Of a DNA stretch of 61,525 bases, positions 52,018-61,127 are shown piece by piece. The stretch's first letter is position 1. Every line of letters begins with the position of its first letter. The notes under the pieces were generated by a model. The model saw only the letters and a program-made list of their open reading frames with translations, was not told the DNA's origin and made no database searches. Where the stretch lies: positions 1 through 61,525 of the forward strand of contig NZ_JBHUMO010000011.1 in the NCBI RefSeq assembly GCF_042685105.1. The letters run 5' to 3'. The translations under genes and the position numbers were made by a program. Source of the stretch: Enterococcus_G camelliae. GTDB lineage: Bacteria; Bacillota; Bacilli; Lactobacillales; Enterococcaceae.

Positions 52018-52206
52018 TTAGTCAATTAAATCGCGAGTTAAAAAATGAATTTGTTGCTGTGAATCTCTTGTTAAGCGGGTTTCTTCCTTTAGATAAGTGA
52101 AGACTAGCTCCTTTATGTCAGGATTTTCTAACATTTTTTCATAACCTTCAAATATTGCTTGAATATAGTTTTTATATGCTTGCTTTTTCTTTTGTCGTTT
52201 CTTCAC
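52018..52206 (-). CDS. Small basic hypothetical protein
   Basis: A 62-residue protein with a Lys/Arg-rich start (MKKRQKKKQAYK) and a helical body ending LTRDLID. The start is GTG with AAGGATGG upstream, and a clear terminator follows, which supports expression. No family recognised. Confidence 0.6.
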   Translation of the reverse strand: MKKRQKKKQAYKNYIQAIFEGYEKMLENPDIKELVFTYLKEETRLTRDSQQQIHFLTRDLID

Positions 52207-52276
52207 TGGCCACCATCCTTTTCACTCGTTTATCTTATCAAGTGTGTTCAAGATTGACAAGAGGAAATGGTCTTTT

Positions 52277-52783
52277 TTAACGATATTGATAAGCGAGGCG
52301 TTCACCATTTGGAATGGGAAATGTCACGGTGCCACAATATTGAAACCCGACTGACTTCGCAACTTTTTGCATCCCAATATTCATTTGGTGCGTGTCAATA
52401 CGAATATCCTTCTTCCCAGATTCTAGTAAGTGTTCAATCAAACGACGAAGAAAAATTTTTCCTAATCCTTGGTTGGCTTCTGAGGCATTGACCGCAAAGC
52501 GATGAATCGACACATAGTCAGCGCTAGGGGAGTGCCAGTTTCCGTCAATGGCTTCATACACTGGATCGATACCTGGGATAAGCGAAGCGACTGCCACTAC
52601 CTGCTGATCCGTTTCCAACACGTAGGTCCATTGCTGTTCTATATCTTTTCGCATCCGCTCTTCGGTTGGTCCGTAGCCCCTTTGCCATTGCGGGGAACCT
52701 TGTTTTTTGAGTGATTGAATGCCACTCGTTAAGATGGCCATGATTGCTGGCAAATCTGTTTCAGTTGCTTGTCTTAAGATCAT
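52277..52783 (-). CDS. GNAT family N-acetyltransferase
   Basis: A 168-residue acetyltransferase. The acetyl-CoA loop is NQGLGKIFLRRLIEHL (about 108-123), preceded by IHRFAVN and followed by DIRIDTHQMN and VAKSVGFQYCGTV. It starts 15 bases after the pyrDA stop on the same strand, so the two are probably co-transcribed. Substrate unknown. Confidence 0.85.
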   Translation of the reverse strand: MILRQATETDLPAIMAILTSGIQSLKKQGSPQWQRGYGPTEERMRKDIEQQWTYVLETDQQVVAVASLIPGIDPVYEAIDGNWHSPSADYVSIHRFAVNASEANQGLGKIFLRRLIEHLLESGKKDIRIDTHQMNIGMQKVAKSVGFQYCGTVTFPIPNGERLAYQYR

Positions 52784-52798
52784 CTTATCCCCCTTTTT

Positions 52799-53725
52799 TT
52801 AAGAAAAGCTCTTTACTTTTCCTCTGAATTCGTCAATGGTTGCATAACCCTTTTGTTTCATAATTGCTTCTAGTTCACGAGTTAAACGATCAAATATCGC
52901 AGGCCCTTCTTTATGAAGCTGCGTGCCCACTTGCAATAATGTTGCACCACAAAGTAAATGTTCAAACGCATCTTGACCGGTTGCAATGCCACCAGTTCCA
53001 ATAATTTGAATATCATCTTTTAACCGTGTGGCAAAGGCGCGGACGTTTGCTAAAGCAGTTGCCTTAATCATTGGGCCACCGAGCCCACCAAAGCCATCTT
53101 TTGGTTTGATAACGACTTTTTCGGAATCGAGATCAATCACTAAGCCATTGCCTACTGAATTAATAGCATTCACATAAGTTAAAGGAAATTGGTTTAAAAT
53201 TTTGGCCATTTCATCAAAATGAGCAAAATCAAAATATGGTGGTAATTTAACTCCTAAAGGCTTTTGATAGCTGTCAAATACTTGATTCAACAAGCGCTCT
53301 GTCTGCTCAAAATCATAGGCTAATTGAGTTTTTCCAGTTACATTAGGGCAAGATAAGTTCAACTCAGTTATGCCATTGAATGAGCTTGCTGCTAATCGAC
53401 GCAACATGTCCAAATTTTCATCGGTATTCATACCCGAAATAGAGAAGAAACAAGGTTTGGTATAGGGCGTATTGGTCACATACTCGAGATAATAATCGAA
53501 TCCTTTATTTGGTAAGCCCATCGAATTGATGCTGCCCGTTGGTAAGTTAATATAACGTGGTTCAGGATTTCCCAGACGTGGCAATGGTGTACAGCTTTTT
53601 GTGATCAAGGCACCAGATGAAGAATGATCAAGTTCGTCCAATTCTTCGGTTGTCATGCAGTGCACACCTGAGGCATTCAGAAATGGGTTTTCAAATTCAT
53701 GATTAGCAAATACAGTTTTTAACAT
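52799..53725 (-). CDS. pyrDA: Dihydroorotate dehydrogenase, class 1A (fumarate type)
   Basis: A 308-residue FMN enzyme. Class 1A features are LKTVFANHEFENPFLNASGV at the start, TKSCTPLPRLGNPEPRY near residue 45, the catalytic Cys in ELNLSCPNVTGKTQLAYD near 130, and GTGGIATGQDAFEHLLCGA. Class 1A enzymes use fumarate and need no PyrK partner. The start is ATG at 53725 behind GAGGGGAG; the frame extends 18 codons further without a site. It is outside the pyr operon, where a class 1B pair already exists. Confidence 0.92.
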   Translation of the reverse strand: MLKTVFANHEFENPFLNASGVHCMTTEELDELDHSSSGALITKSCTPLPRLGNPEPRYINLPTGSINSMGLPNKGFDYYLEYVTNTPYTKPCFFSISGMNTDENLDMLRRLAASSFNGITELNLSCPNVTGKTQLAYDFEQTERLLNQVFDSYQKPLGVKLPPYFDFAHFDEMAKILNQFPLTYVNAINSVGNGLVIDLDSEKVVIKPKDGFGGLGGPMIKATALANVRAFATRLKDDIQIIGTGGIATGQDAFEHLLCGATLLQVGTQLHKEGPAIFDRLTRELEAIMKQKGYATIDEFRGKVKSFS

Positions 53726-53907
53726 AACGATTCTCCCCTCATTTTTTCCTAGTGTAGCTTTTTTAGCGAAAGAAGGCAATGATAAAAAAGAATGATTTAT
53801 CTGCTCCTTGTTTTTTATTACTTATAAGTAGCTGTTTGACTCTTGTGGCCAAAAGATGGTTCTTTCCAGATAAGATAAAAAAGGATCATACCAAAGGAGG
53901 AGTCTAC
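53726..53907. other. Short intergenic stretch before the FemABX remnant
   Basis: It carries the pyrDA upstream region on the - strand. On the + strand there is no convincing promoter; TTGACT (53836-53841) lacks a matching -10. Confidence 0.4.
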
Positions 53908-54045
53908 TTGAGCCCAATTCAATTTAGTGAAATAACAGAGAAAGAATATCAGGTATTTGAAGCAAATAGTACCAATTTTTTTCAAACAACCGCAATGGCC
54001 AATTTTATGGAAGTTCGTGGCTATGAAAGAAAGAGCGACTGTTAA
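53908..54045 (+). pseudogene. Remnant of a FemABX-type peptidoglycan aminoacyltransferase gene
   Basis: A 45-codon frame starts at TTG, seven bases after AAAGGAGG. The sequence SPIQFSEITEKEYQVFEA...FFQTTAMANFMEVRGYE matches the N-terminal 40 residues of FemABX proteins (F..I...EF..F.......FLQT..M......RG). The match ends at the left arm of a terminator hairpin, and the last residues (ERKSDC) are encoded by that arm. About 90% of such a gene is missing. A good ribosome binding site remains. Either a 3' deletion brought the start next to the terminator, or the stub is a short product. Confidence 0.6.
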
Positions 54046-54067
54046 AACGGGCAGTCGCTCTTTCTTT
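54026..54067. terminator. Perfect 16-bp hairpin terminator
   Basis: AAAGAAAGAGCGACTG (54026-54041) is the exact reverse complement of 54052-54067, loop of 10 bases. It serves the convergent gene ending at 54098 and cuts into the FemABX remnant. Confidence 0.85.
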
Positions 54068-54097
54068 TGAAATGACCAGACCCTCTTGCGAATTCTG

Positions 54098-57000
54098 TCA
54101 CTTTTGTATTTGTTTTTTCTTTGCAGTCGACATCATCAATCGAATGCGATTTAATTGATTGACAATCGACACCCCTGGATCATAATCAATCGGAGCAATG
54201 TTGGCTTGTGGATAACGTGTACGTAGCTCCTTTAGCACGCCTTTCCCAACAATGTGATTGGGCAAACAGCCAAATGGTTGCAGACAAACAATGTTATTCA
54301 CGTGTTCATCTAGTAATTCAATCATTTCAGCTGTTAAAAACCAACCTTCTCCAGTTTGATTGCCAATCGATAAGATATGGCTTGCTTTATCGGCTAAGTC
54401 CTCGATTGGAGCGGATGTATGAAATCGTTCGGAAGCGTCCAAGGATTTTTGTAAGGGTTGTTCGACCACAGACAATAATTTTAGGAGCAATTGTGCCGTA
54501 CGCTTACTTTTTAACGGCATGCCCAAATGTTCTTCTTTCCAAATTTGATTATAAAGAGAATATTTCATAAACCCTAAAATGTCTGGAACAACAACTTCTG
54601 CTCCCTCTGATTCAAGCAAGTGAACAATATCATTGTTTGCAATTGGGGAGTATTTTACCAATATTTCCCCAACTACCCCCACTTTTGGCTTTTGAATGTC
54701 TTGGATTGGTATTGTATCAAAATCATGGATGATTTTTTTCACGGTACGATTGAATTGCGTTAAGGAACCATTTTCAACATTATTCGCCACTTTTAACAAC
54801 CATGCTTGATGCAATTGATTGGTGGCTCCCACTTTTTGTTCATATGGTCGCACGCGATAGACTAAACGTTCAAATAAATCGCCATACAAAACAGCTAGTA
54901 ACACCCGCTTCAGCATCTTATAAGAATAGGTGAAACCTGGATTTGTTTCGACCCCTTGATTACCGAATGAAAGCGAGACGACTGGAATTTGTTCAAATCC
55001 AGCTTCTTTTAATGCTTTTCGTAGTAAAGGAATGTAATTCGTTGCGCGACAGCCACCGCCTGTTTGACTCATTAGGACACTGAAATTCGCTAAGTCATAC
55101 TGTCCGCTTTGTAAAGCTTTGATCAATTGACCAATCGAAATGATTGCGGGATAACAAGCATCGTTATTGACATATTGCAATCCAGTATCAATTACGCTGG
55201 GATCATCTGCGGGTAAGCCTACAATTTGATACCCTGAGGCACGCATCGCTAAATCGAATAGACCATTTTGATGAATCGGGCTGAGCATGGGCATAAGTAA
55301 TATATGTGTTTTTCGCATATCTTTGGTGAAAACAATTTTTTCTGGCAACTTACTTAGCTGATGCACCGGACGATCGGCTTTTTCACGTTCACGAATCGCT
55401 GCTTTCAAGGAACGAACACGAATACGAACAGCGCCTAAATTCGCACCTTCATCAATTTTTAAGCCCGTATACATTTTACCAGCATGTTCAAGAATTTCCG
55501 CGACTTGATCGGTCGTTACTGCGTCAATTCCACAACCAAAAGAATTTAATTGAACCATTTCCAACTGTGGGCATTTGGCAACAACATGCGCTGCGGCGTA
55601 CAAACGAGAATGATACATCCACTGATTCACCACACGTAGCGATTTGACTTCTGCCAGCTGTGCGATGCTATCTTCTGTCAAAACATGAAACCCTTCTTGG
55701 GTTAATACTTCAGCGATACCATGATTGATTTCTGGATCTAAATGATAGGGCCTTCCAGAGAGCACAATGCCCTTTTGGTTGGTCTGCATGAGCAGTTGTA
55801 ACGTTTCTTCTCCTTTAGACTGAATCTCTTTTTTCGCCGCTGCTAATTCTTCAAATCCATGATGGAGTGCTTTAGTAATATCTCCAGCAGAAATTTGTAA
55901 ATCAGCAAATGTTTCAGTCAAATCGGCAACCATGGATTGTTCATCTGCTAAATTTAAAAATGGGTTACGATAATCAACAGCACCTGAGCGGATTTCCTCC
56001 ACATTCATTCGAATTAAATCGGGATAGCTTTGGACAATTGGGCAATTAAAGTGATTATCGGCAGCTTGCCCTTCGTCTTGCTCAAAAACAATGCTTGGGT
56101 AAAAAATAATTGGTAGCTGTTGGTCAATTAATGCCTGAATATGCCCATGAACCATTTTCGCTGGATAACAAACTGTATCGCTAGGAATCGTTTCAATGCC
56201 TTTTTCATAGAGTCCTTTCGTTGAATTTGGCGATAGAATCACACGAAAACCTAAATCAGTAAAAAATGTATGCCATAGAGGATAATTTTCATACATATTT
56301 AAGACACGGGGCAAACCAATTTCTCCTCGAACGGCTTCTTTTTTTCGTAAGGAACGGTAATGAAACATTCGTTTTAATTTATAATCATACAAATTGATTT
56401 TACGATCCTCACGCTTTATCTTGATTCGAGCGCCACGTTCGCAGCGATTCCCAGTAATAAATTGTCGACCATCAGAGAACAACGTCACCGTTAATAGACA
56501 ATTATTTTCACATAATCCGCAGTGAGTCAGTTCCTTTTTGGCTTCAAATTTAGCTAACTCATCCACTGATAATAGCGTGGTTTCCTCGCCCACTTGATAG
56601 GCATTTTTAGCGATGAGTGCGACTCCGAAAGCGCCCATTAATCCTGCGATATTGGGGCGAATGACTGTTCGTCCTGTAACCAATTCAAAGGCTCGTAAAA
56701 CAGCATCATTGTAGAATGTACCTCCTTGGCAAACAATCTTTTCTCCTAATTGTTCTGGTCGTCGGACTTTAATAACCTTATAAATCGCGTTTTTAATGAC
56801 TGAATAGGCTAAACCCGCAGCAATATCGCCGACAGAGGCACCTTCTTTTTGTACCTGTTTAACTTTTGAATTCATAAAAACAGTACAACGAGAACCTAAA
56901 TCGACAGGATGTTGGGACTCGATAGCCCCTTGCACAAATGCTTCTAAAGGATAATGTAACGATTTTGCGAACGTTTCAATAAACGACCCACAACCAGAAG

Positions 57001-58342
57001 AACAGGCTTCGTTTAATTGAATGGCCGACAATGCCCCGTCTTTTATAGTCATGGCCTTCATATCTTGACCACCAATGTCCAAAATAAAATCCACACCGGG
57101 CAAAAAGAAGTTTGCAGCCTGATAATGCGCCACCGTCTCTACTTCTCCAATATCCACTTTCAATGCATGCTTGATCAAATGCTCACCATAACCTGTAACA
57201 GCTGTTTTGGCGATGACTACGCCCGTTGGTAGTTGCTGATACAGTTCAGTTAGAATCGCAATGGTCGTCTCTAACGGTTGGCCTTCGTTACTGCCATACC
57301 AGGAGTACAATAAGGCTCCTTGTTCATCAATTAAAGCGACTTTTGTGGTTGTTGAGCCTGCATCAATCCCTAAAAAAGCACGTCCTTCATAGGTATCCAA
57401 TTCTCGTTCCTGAACCGTTGCTTTTTGGTGGCGTTCAACGAAAGCATTTCGAGCTCCTTCATCTACAAATAATGGTTCAAGCGTTTTCGCCTGTTTTTCT
57501 GTAATCATAGGTTCACTTTGTAGTTTTTCGAGCAATTCACTTAATCGTAGTGGTTGCTTTTCTTCTTGTGCATACAATGCTGCACCATAGGCAACAAACA
57601 GTTGTGATTGTGTGGGAAATATCACCTGGTCGGGCCCTAAATTTAAGGTTTCAATAAAACGTTGCCGTAACTCAGACAAAAAATAAAGTGGGCCGCCTAG
57701 AAAGGCTACATTTCCTTTAATTTTTCTACCAGAGGCTAGACCTGCTATGGTTTGATTGACAACTGCTTGAAAAATACTTTTTGCAATATCTGCTTTTGCG
57801 GCACCTTCATTGAGTAATGGTTGGATATCCGTTTTTGCAAAGACACCACAACGTGAAGCAATAGGATAAAGAGTCGTTGCTTTTTTGGCTAATTCATTTA
57901 ATCCGCTAGCATCCGTGTCTAATAATGAAGCCATTTGATCAATAAATGCGCCCGTCCCACCCGCACATGTTCCATTCATGCGTTGTTCAAGTGAGCCTTC
58001 AAAAAAAGTAATTTTTGCATCTTCCCCACCTAATTCAATAACCACATCCGTCTGAGGAATCAACTCTTCTACAGTTCGTGTGCAAGCAATCACCTCTTGA
58101 ATAAAGGACAGTTCGTAGCTTTCCGCGAGCCCAATCCCACCTGATCCTGTAATAGTAAGTGTGATGGCTTGGTCGCCGATTACTTGTAATGCATCGTGAA
58201 TGATTTTTTTTGTTGCATTTTTCACATCAGAAAAATGTCGTTCATAGCAAGAGAATAATTCCTTCTTATCTTCATCTAATACAACCATTTTTACAGTGGT
58301 TGAGCCCACATCTATTCCAGCATATACGCACATCCTTTTCAC
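54098..58342 (-). CDS. 2-hydroxyacyl-CoA dehydratase activator-like protein (double BadF/BcrA ATPase)
   Basis: A protein of 1414 residues (1411 if the second Met is the start). Two acetate-kinase-fold activator domains lie at about 4-260 (YAGIDVGSTTVKMVV, ELGGEDAKITFF, NGTCAGGTGAFIDQ) and 322-585 (FLGIDAGSTTTKVALI, DIGGQDMKAM, NEACSSGCGSFIET). These Cys-containing motifs bind a [4Fe-4S] cluster in known activators. Then come CGLCENNC near 616-623, a DUF2229-type region and a C-terminal dehydratase-like region with further Cys. Small activators drive electrons into 2-hydroxyacyl-CoA dehydratases by ATP hydrolysis; the role of this giant fused form is unknown. It is divergent from a TetR gene. 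Confidence 0.82.
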   Translation of the reverse strand: MKRMCVYAGIDVGSTTVKMVVLDEDKKELFSCYERHFSDVKNATKKIIHDALQVIGDQAITLTITGSGGIGLAESYELSFIQEVIACTRTVEELIPQTDVVIELGGEDAKITFFEGSLEQRMNGTCAGGTGAFIDQMASLLDTDASGLNELAKKATTLYPIASRCGVFAKTDIQPLLNEGAAKADIAKSIFQAVVNQTIAGLASGRKIKGNVAFLGGPLYFLSELRQRFIETLNLGPDQVIFPTQSQLFVAYGAALYAQEEKQPLRLSELLEKLQSEPMITEKQAKTLEPLFVDEGARNAFVERHQKATVQERELDTYEGRAFLGIDAGSTTTKVALIDEQGALLYSWYGSNEGQPLETTIAILTELYQQLPTGVVIAKTAVTGYGEHLIKHALKVDIGEVETVAHYQAANFFLPGVDFILDIGGQDMKAMTIKDGALSAIQLNEACSSGCGSFIETFAKSLHYPLEAFVQGAIESQHPVDLGSRCTVFMNSKVKQVQKEGASVGDIAAGLAYSVIKNAIYKVIKVRRPEQLGEKIVCQGGTFYNDAVLRAFELVTGRTVIRPNIAGLMGAFGVALIAKNAYQVGEETTLLSVDELAKFEAKKELTHCGLCENNCLLTVTLFSDGRQFITGNRCERGARIKIKREDRKINLYDYKLKRMFHYRSLRKKEAVRGEIGLPRVLNMYENYPLWHTFFTDLGFRVILSPNSTKGLYEKGIETIPSDTVCYPAKMVHGHIQALIDQQLPIIFYPSIVFEQDEGQAADNHFNCPIVQSYPDLIRMNVEEIRSGAVDYRNPFLNLADEQSMVADLTETFADLQISAGDITKALHHGFEELAAAKKEIQSKGEETLQLLMQTNQKGIVLSGRPYHLDPEINHGIAEVLTQEGFHVLTEDSIAQLAEVKSLRVVNQWMYHSRLYAAAHVVAKCPQLEMVQLNSFGCGIDAVTTDQVAEILEHAGKMYTGLKIDEGANLGAVRIRVRSLKAAIREREKADRPVHQLSKLPEKIVFTKDMRKTHILLMPMLSPIHQNGLFDLAMRASGYQIVGLPADDPSVIDTGLQYVNNDACYPAIISIGQLIKALQSGQYDLANFSVLMSQTGGGCRATNYIPLLRKALKEAGFEQIPVVSLSFGNQGVETNPGFTYSYKMLKRVLLAVLYGDLFERLVYRVRPYEQKVGATNQLHQAWLLKVANNVENGSLTQFNRTVKKIIHDFDTIPIQDIQKPKVGVVGEILVKYSPIANNDIVHLLESEGAEVVVPDILGFMKYSLYNQIWKEEHLGMPLKSKRTAQLLLKLLSVVEQPLQKSLDASERFHTSAPIEDLADKASHILSIGNQTGEGWFLTAEMIELLDEHVNNIVCLQPFGCLPNHIVGKGVLKELRTRYPQANIAPIDYDPGVSIVNQLNRIRLMMSTAKKKQIQK

Positions 58343-58359
58343 CCACCTTTAAAAATTTC

Positions 58360-58371
58360 CAACATATGTTG
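58360..58371. promoter_or_regulatory. Candidate TetR operator palindrome
   Basis: CAACATATGTTG is a perfect 12-bp palindrome 18 bases upstream of the activator gene. It overlaps the likely -35 (TTGAAT, 58369-58374) of the divergent TetR gene, whose -10 is TATACT (58393-58398). The location suits autoregulation and control of the neighbour. It resembles a LexA box but lacks the GAAC/GTTC ends. Confidence 0.5.
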
Positions 58372-58508
58372 AATATCCGACATCGCGTTTGTTATACTAT
58401 TCACGTAAAGTGTAGTGATATTAGCTATGAAATGCAATAATCAAAGATTGTGAATTTGTGAGATAAACAACAATTTGCTGTTTGTGTTGGGAAAAGGAGG
58501 AAAAAATT

Positions 58509-59114
58509 GTGAAAAAAATCGATTTACGTGTCAAGCGAACCCACAAAATGATTATCGAAGCATTTATACGATTGGTGGAAGAACGAGGGTATGATGATTT
58601 AACTGTCCAAGAAATTGCCGATGAAGCAATGATTAACCGTGCAACATTCTACGCTCATTTTAAAAACAAACAGGATTTATACGACTCTATTTTCCATTCA
58701 ACAATGAAAGTATTTGTTTCTGTTCTCGATCCAGATCAAGTAGTTGAAGGAAATCGCTTAAAGCTGAAACAAGTCGAATTTGTTTTAACGAACATCTATC
58801 AACAAATTAAAGAAAATAAACGATTTTTTCTAACCATTTTGGATGCTTCCGATGACCATCGCCTAAGGAAACAAATTCAGGATATTTTAGATGTTCAATA
58901 CGCCCATATTTTTGCTCGTTTAAAGATTACCGAAAATGATCTAGAGGTTCCCATTGACTTTATTATTGAGTATATGACGTCTATTTTCTTTGCCACACTC
59001 CATTGGTGGATTACAGCAGATACAACAATGGATGCAAATAGTTTAGCCAAATTGGTAATCAAATTGGTGGGAAATGGACATTTAACCGTCTTGGGTATTG
59101 AAGTGGACCGATGA
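58509..59114 (+). CDS. TetR/AcrR family regulator
   Basis: A 201-residue repressor. The N-terminal helix-turn-helix (about 10-55) reads VKRTHKMIIEAFIRLVEERG, LTVQEIADEAMINRATFYAHFKNK, followed by a ligand-binding C-terminal domain of the TetR_C_7/YxaF-like type. The start is GTG at 58509, eight bases after AAGGAGG; the frame extends nine codons upstream. It is divergent from the dehydratase-activator-like gene and probably controls it. The ligand is unknown. Confidence 0.88.
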   Translation: MKKIDLRVKRTHKMIIEAFIRLVEERGYDDLTVQEIADEAMINRATFYAHFKNKQDLYDSIFHSTMKVFVSVLDPDQVVEGNRLKLKQVEFVLTNIYQQIKENKRFFLTILDASDDHRLRKQIQDILDVQYAHIFARLKITENDLEVPIDFIIEYMTSIFFATLHWWITADTTMDANSLAKLVIKLVGNGHLTVLGIEVDR

Positions 59115-59170
59115 GAAATGAAAAAGATGCTACTGCTATGATCAAATGGGCAATAACATCTTTTTCTCCA

Positions 59171-59377
59171 TCAGTAGCTATCTTTGTCTTCAGGCTCTTC
59201 TTCCCAAATCAATTGAGGCTTGTCCATACTATATAAATGAACAAGTAAAATACCGATCCCTACCCCTCCGACCAACAAGCCTTCCCAAAAATTTTCATGT
59301 AAAACGATGGATACAACCGCGAACATCAAACACATCATAACAACAAGTGCCGCTAATGAAGCAAAGAGCAGTTTCAT
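59171..59377 (-). CDS. Small membrane protein
   Basis: A 68-residue protein with two membrane segments (about 3-26 and 31-50) and an acidic C-terminal tail (WEEEPEDKDSY). The ATG follows GGGGGA. I do not recognise a family. It converges with the TetR gene. Confidence 0.6.
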   Translation of the reverse strand: MKLLFASLAALVVMMCLMFAVVSIVLHENFWEGLLVGGVGIGILLVHLYSMDKPQLIWEEEPEDKDSY

Positions 59378-59520
59378 AAGGATTCCCCCAAATCCATCAA
59401 AATGTAAACGCTATTTATTATCTTTATCATACCACTTTTCAGCGCATTTCATAGTCTTCTTTTCACTTCTTTTGGTTGCTATTCCAGTCATATCGTTCTA
59501 TACTAATGAATAGATTCTTT

Positions 59521-59604
59521 GCGGTCATGGCGGAATTGGCAGACGCGCTAGCTTCAGGCGCTAGTGATAGCAATATCGTGGAAGTTCGAGTCTTCTTGGC
59601 CGCA
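59521..59604 (+). tRNA. tRNA-Leu (anticodon CAG)
   Basis: An 84-base class II tRNA. The acceptor GCGGTCA pairs with TGGCCGC and the discriminator is A604. The anticodon stem CTAGC/GCTAG holds loop TTCAGGC with CAG at 59555-59557, reading CUG. The long variable arm and the T arm (GTTCGAGTC) are present. CCA is not encoded. A terminator follows at 59643. Confidence 0.95.
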
Positions 59605-59642
59605 TTTAATTTTTATAGAGTGTAGTTTTTTGCAATTGTTCG

Positions 59643-59675
59643 GCATAGCCTCTTTTGAAGAGACTATGCTTTTTT
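59643..59675 (+). terminator. tRNA-Leu terminator
   Basis: GCATAGCCTCTT and AAGAGACTATGC pair at 11 of 12 positions, followed by a T-run (59670-59675). Confidence 0.85.
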
Positions 59676-59693
59676 CTTTTTTTCGAATGCCTC

Positions 59694-59723
59694 TTTACAA
59701 ATGCGAACATATGTTTGTATAAT
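59694..59723 (+). promoter_or_regulatory. umuC promoter with LexA (SOS) box
   Basis: TTTACA (59694-59699), an 18-bp spacer and TATAAT (59718-59723). CGAACATATGTTTG (59704-59717) fills the spacer and matches the Firmicute LexA box CGAACnnnnGTTYG. LexA bound here would block the polymerase, so the downstream DNA polymerase gene should be induced by DNA damage. Confidence 0.88.
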
Positions 59724-59753
59724 AAAAGAAAAACAGTGATTGGAGGCAAATGG

Positions 59754-61127
59754 ATGAACTTCAAATACGAACTAGAACCCGTTGGAGACTATGCTTTTAT
59801 TGACATGAAAAGTTTTTATGCCAGCTGTGAATTGGTTGCACTTGGGCTCCATCCGTTACAGCATTTATTGATTGTTATGAGTGCTACAGATAATACATCT
59901 GGTTTAATTTTATCAAGCTCTCCTATGGCGAAAAAAAAGTTAGGGATTAAAAACGTCAGTCGTAAATGGGATTTACCGACAGTTGAAGAAAATCCTGCGA
60001 TGAAAAATCTAATTATTGCGCCTCCAAGGATGAACTATTATATTCAAGAAAACTTAAAAATTCAACATGTCTTACAAAACTATGCTCCTGATGAAGATAT
60101 TCTCTGGTATTCCATTGATGAAGCGGTTATGGATTTAACCAAGTCATTGAATTATTTTGTCCCAGGTTCATTAGATCGTCGAACAAAATTGGCAATTGTT
60201 TGTGGGCAAATTCAGCGTGACATTAGAGCAGCGACAGGTATTTTTTCTACTATTGGCATGTCAAATAGCAATCCACTACTTGCCAAATTAGCCTTAGATA
60301 ACGAGGCAAAGAATACTCCTTCATTGCGAGCACTCTGGAACTATGAAGATGTTCCCAAAAAAGTATGGACCATTCCGCAGCTGACAGACTTTTGGGGAAT
60401 TGGCCATCGTACAGCCCAAAGATTGCAACTGTTAGGTATTTGCAGCATAAAAGAGCTGGCAAATACCTCCCCACAATTACTTCAGCAAACGTTTGGCGTT
60501 ATGGGGCTGCAATTGTATCATCATGCGAATGGCATCGATCGCACCCAATTGTCGAAGCGGTATTTGCCAAAATCAACGACCATTGGCAATAGTCAGATAT
60601 TACCAAGAGACTATACAGGATTAGAAATAGAAGTAGTGATACGTGAAATGGCCGAGTAGGTTGCTATTCGTATCCGTCGAAAACAATTAAAAACAACTTC
60701 AATTCATCTTTTCATCGGCTACAGTCGTGATGAAATCAATAAAGGATTCAGTCGCCAAATGAAAATTGAAGAAACAAATGCAACAACGCCAATCGCTGAA
60801 GCACTTCTTTTCTTATTTGCTAAATTTTATGATGGAACAAGCAAAATCCGCCAAATTGGTGTCAGTTATGGCAAATTAATACCCGATAATGGCGATCAAC
60901 TGGACTTATTTACCGATTCGACTACCCAGCAAAAAAAGGCGAACCTTGAAATGATTCTAGATCGAATTCGCGAAAAATACGGATTTTCTAGTATTGTTCG
61001 TACCAGCTCAGCTCTTCCCTACGCCCGCAGTTTGAAACGTGCGGGCTTAGTTGGTGGACATGCAGGTGGTGCTGGGGGATTAGATGGGCTCGCGCCATTA
61101 AAAAAAGAAGATGAATCTCATGGCTGA
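59754..61127 (+). pseudogene. umuC/uvrX-type Y-family DNA polymerase, interrupted by an in-frame TAG
   Basis: Translesion polymerase of the UmuC/DinB family; the full frame is 457 sense codons including the stop position. Catalytic acids Asp17 (FIDMKSFY), Asp122 and Glu123 (YSIDEAVMD) are intact, as is the helix-hairpin-helix WGIGHRTAQRL. A TAG at 60657-60659 (codon 302) interrupts the little-finger domain. The same frame continues at once with VAIRIRRKQLKTTSIHLFIG and reaches the beta-clamp motif QLDLF (60897-60911) and a normal end. One C-to-T change in CAG would explain it. The start is ATG at 59754, seven bases after GGAGG. The 301-residue product would lack the clamp-binding motif. Confidence 0.85.

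Noticed and set aside
54208..54570. Open frames antisense to the large activator gene (also 57017-57504)
   Set aside because: They are shadows of the long real gene, with no ribosome binding site or family match.
58360..58371. LexA box upstream of the activator gene
   Set aside because: It reads CAACATATGTTG and lacks the GAAC/GTTC ends of the Firmicute LexA box seen at 59704; a TetR operator is the better guess.
59521..59604. tRNA-Leu as an integration site of a mobile element
   Set aside because: No integrase gene, no repeat of the tRNA 3' end and no change in gene character nearby.
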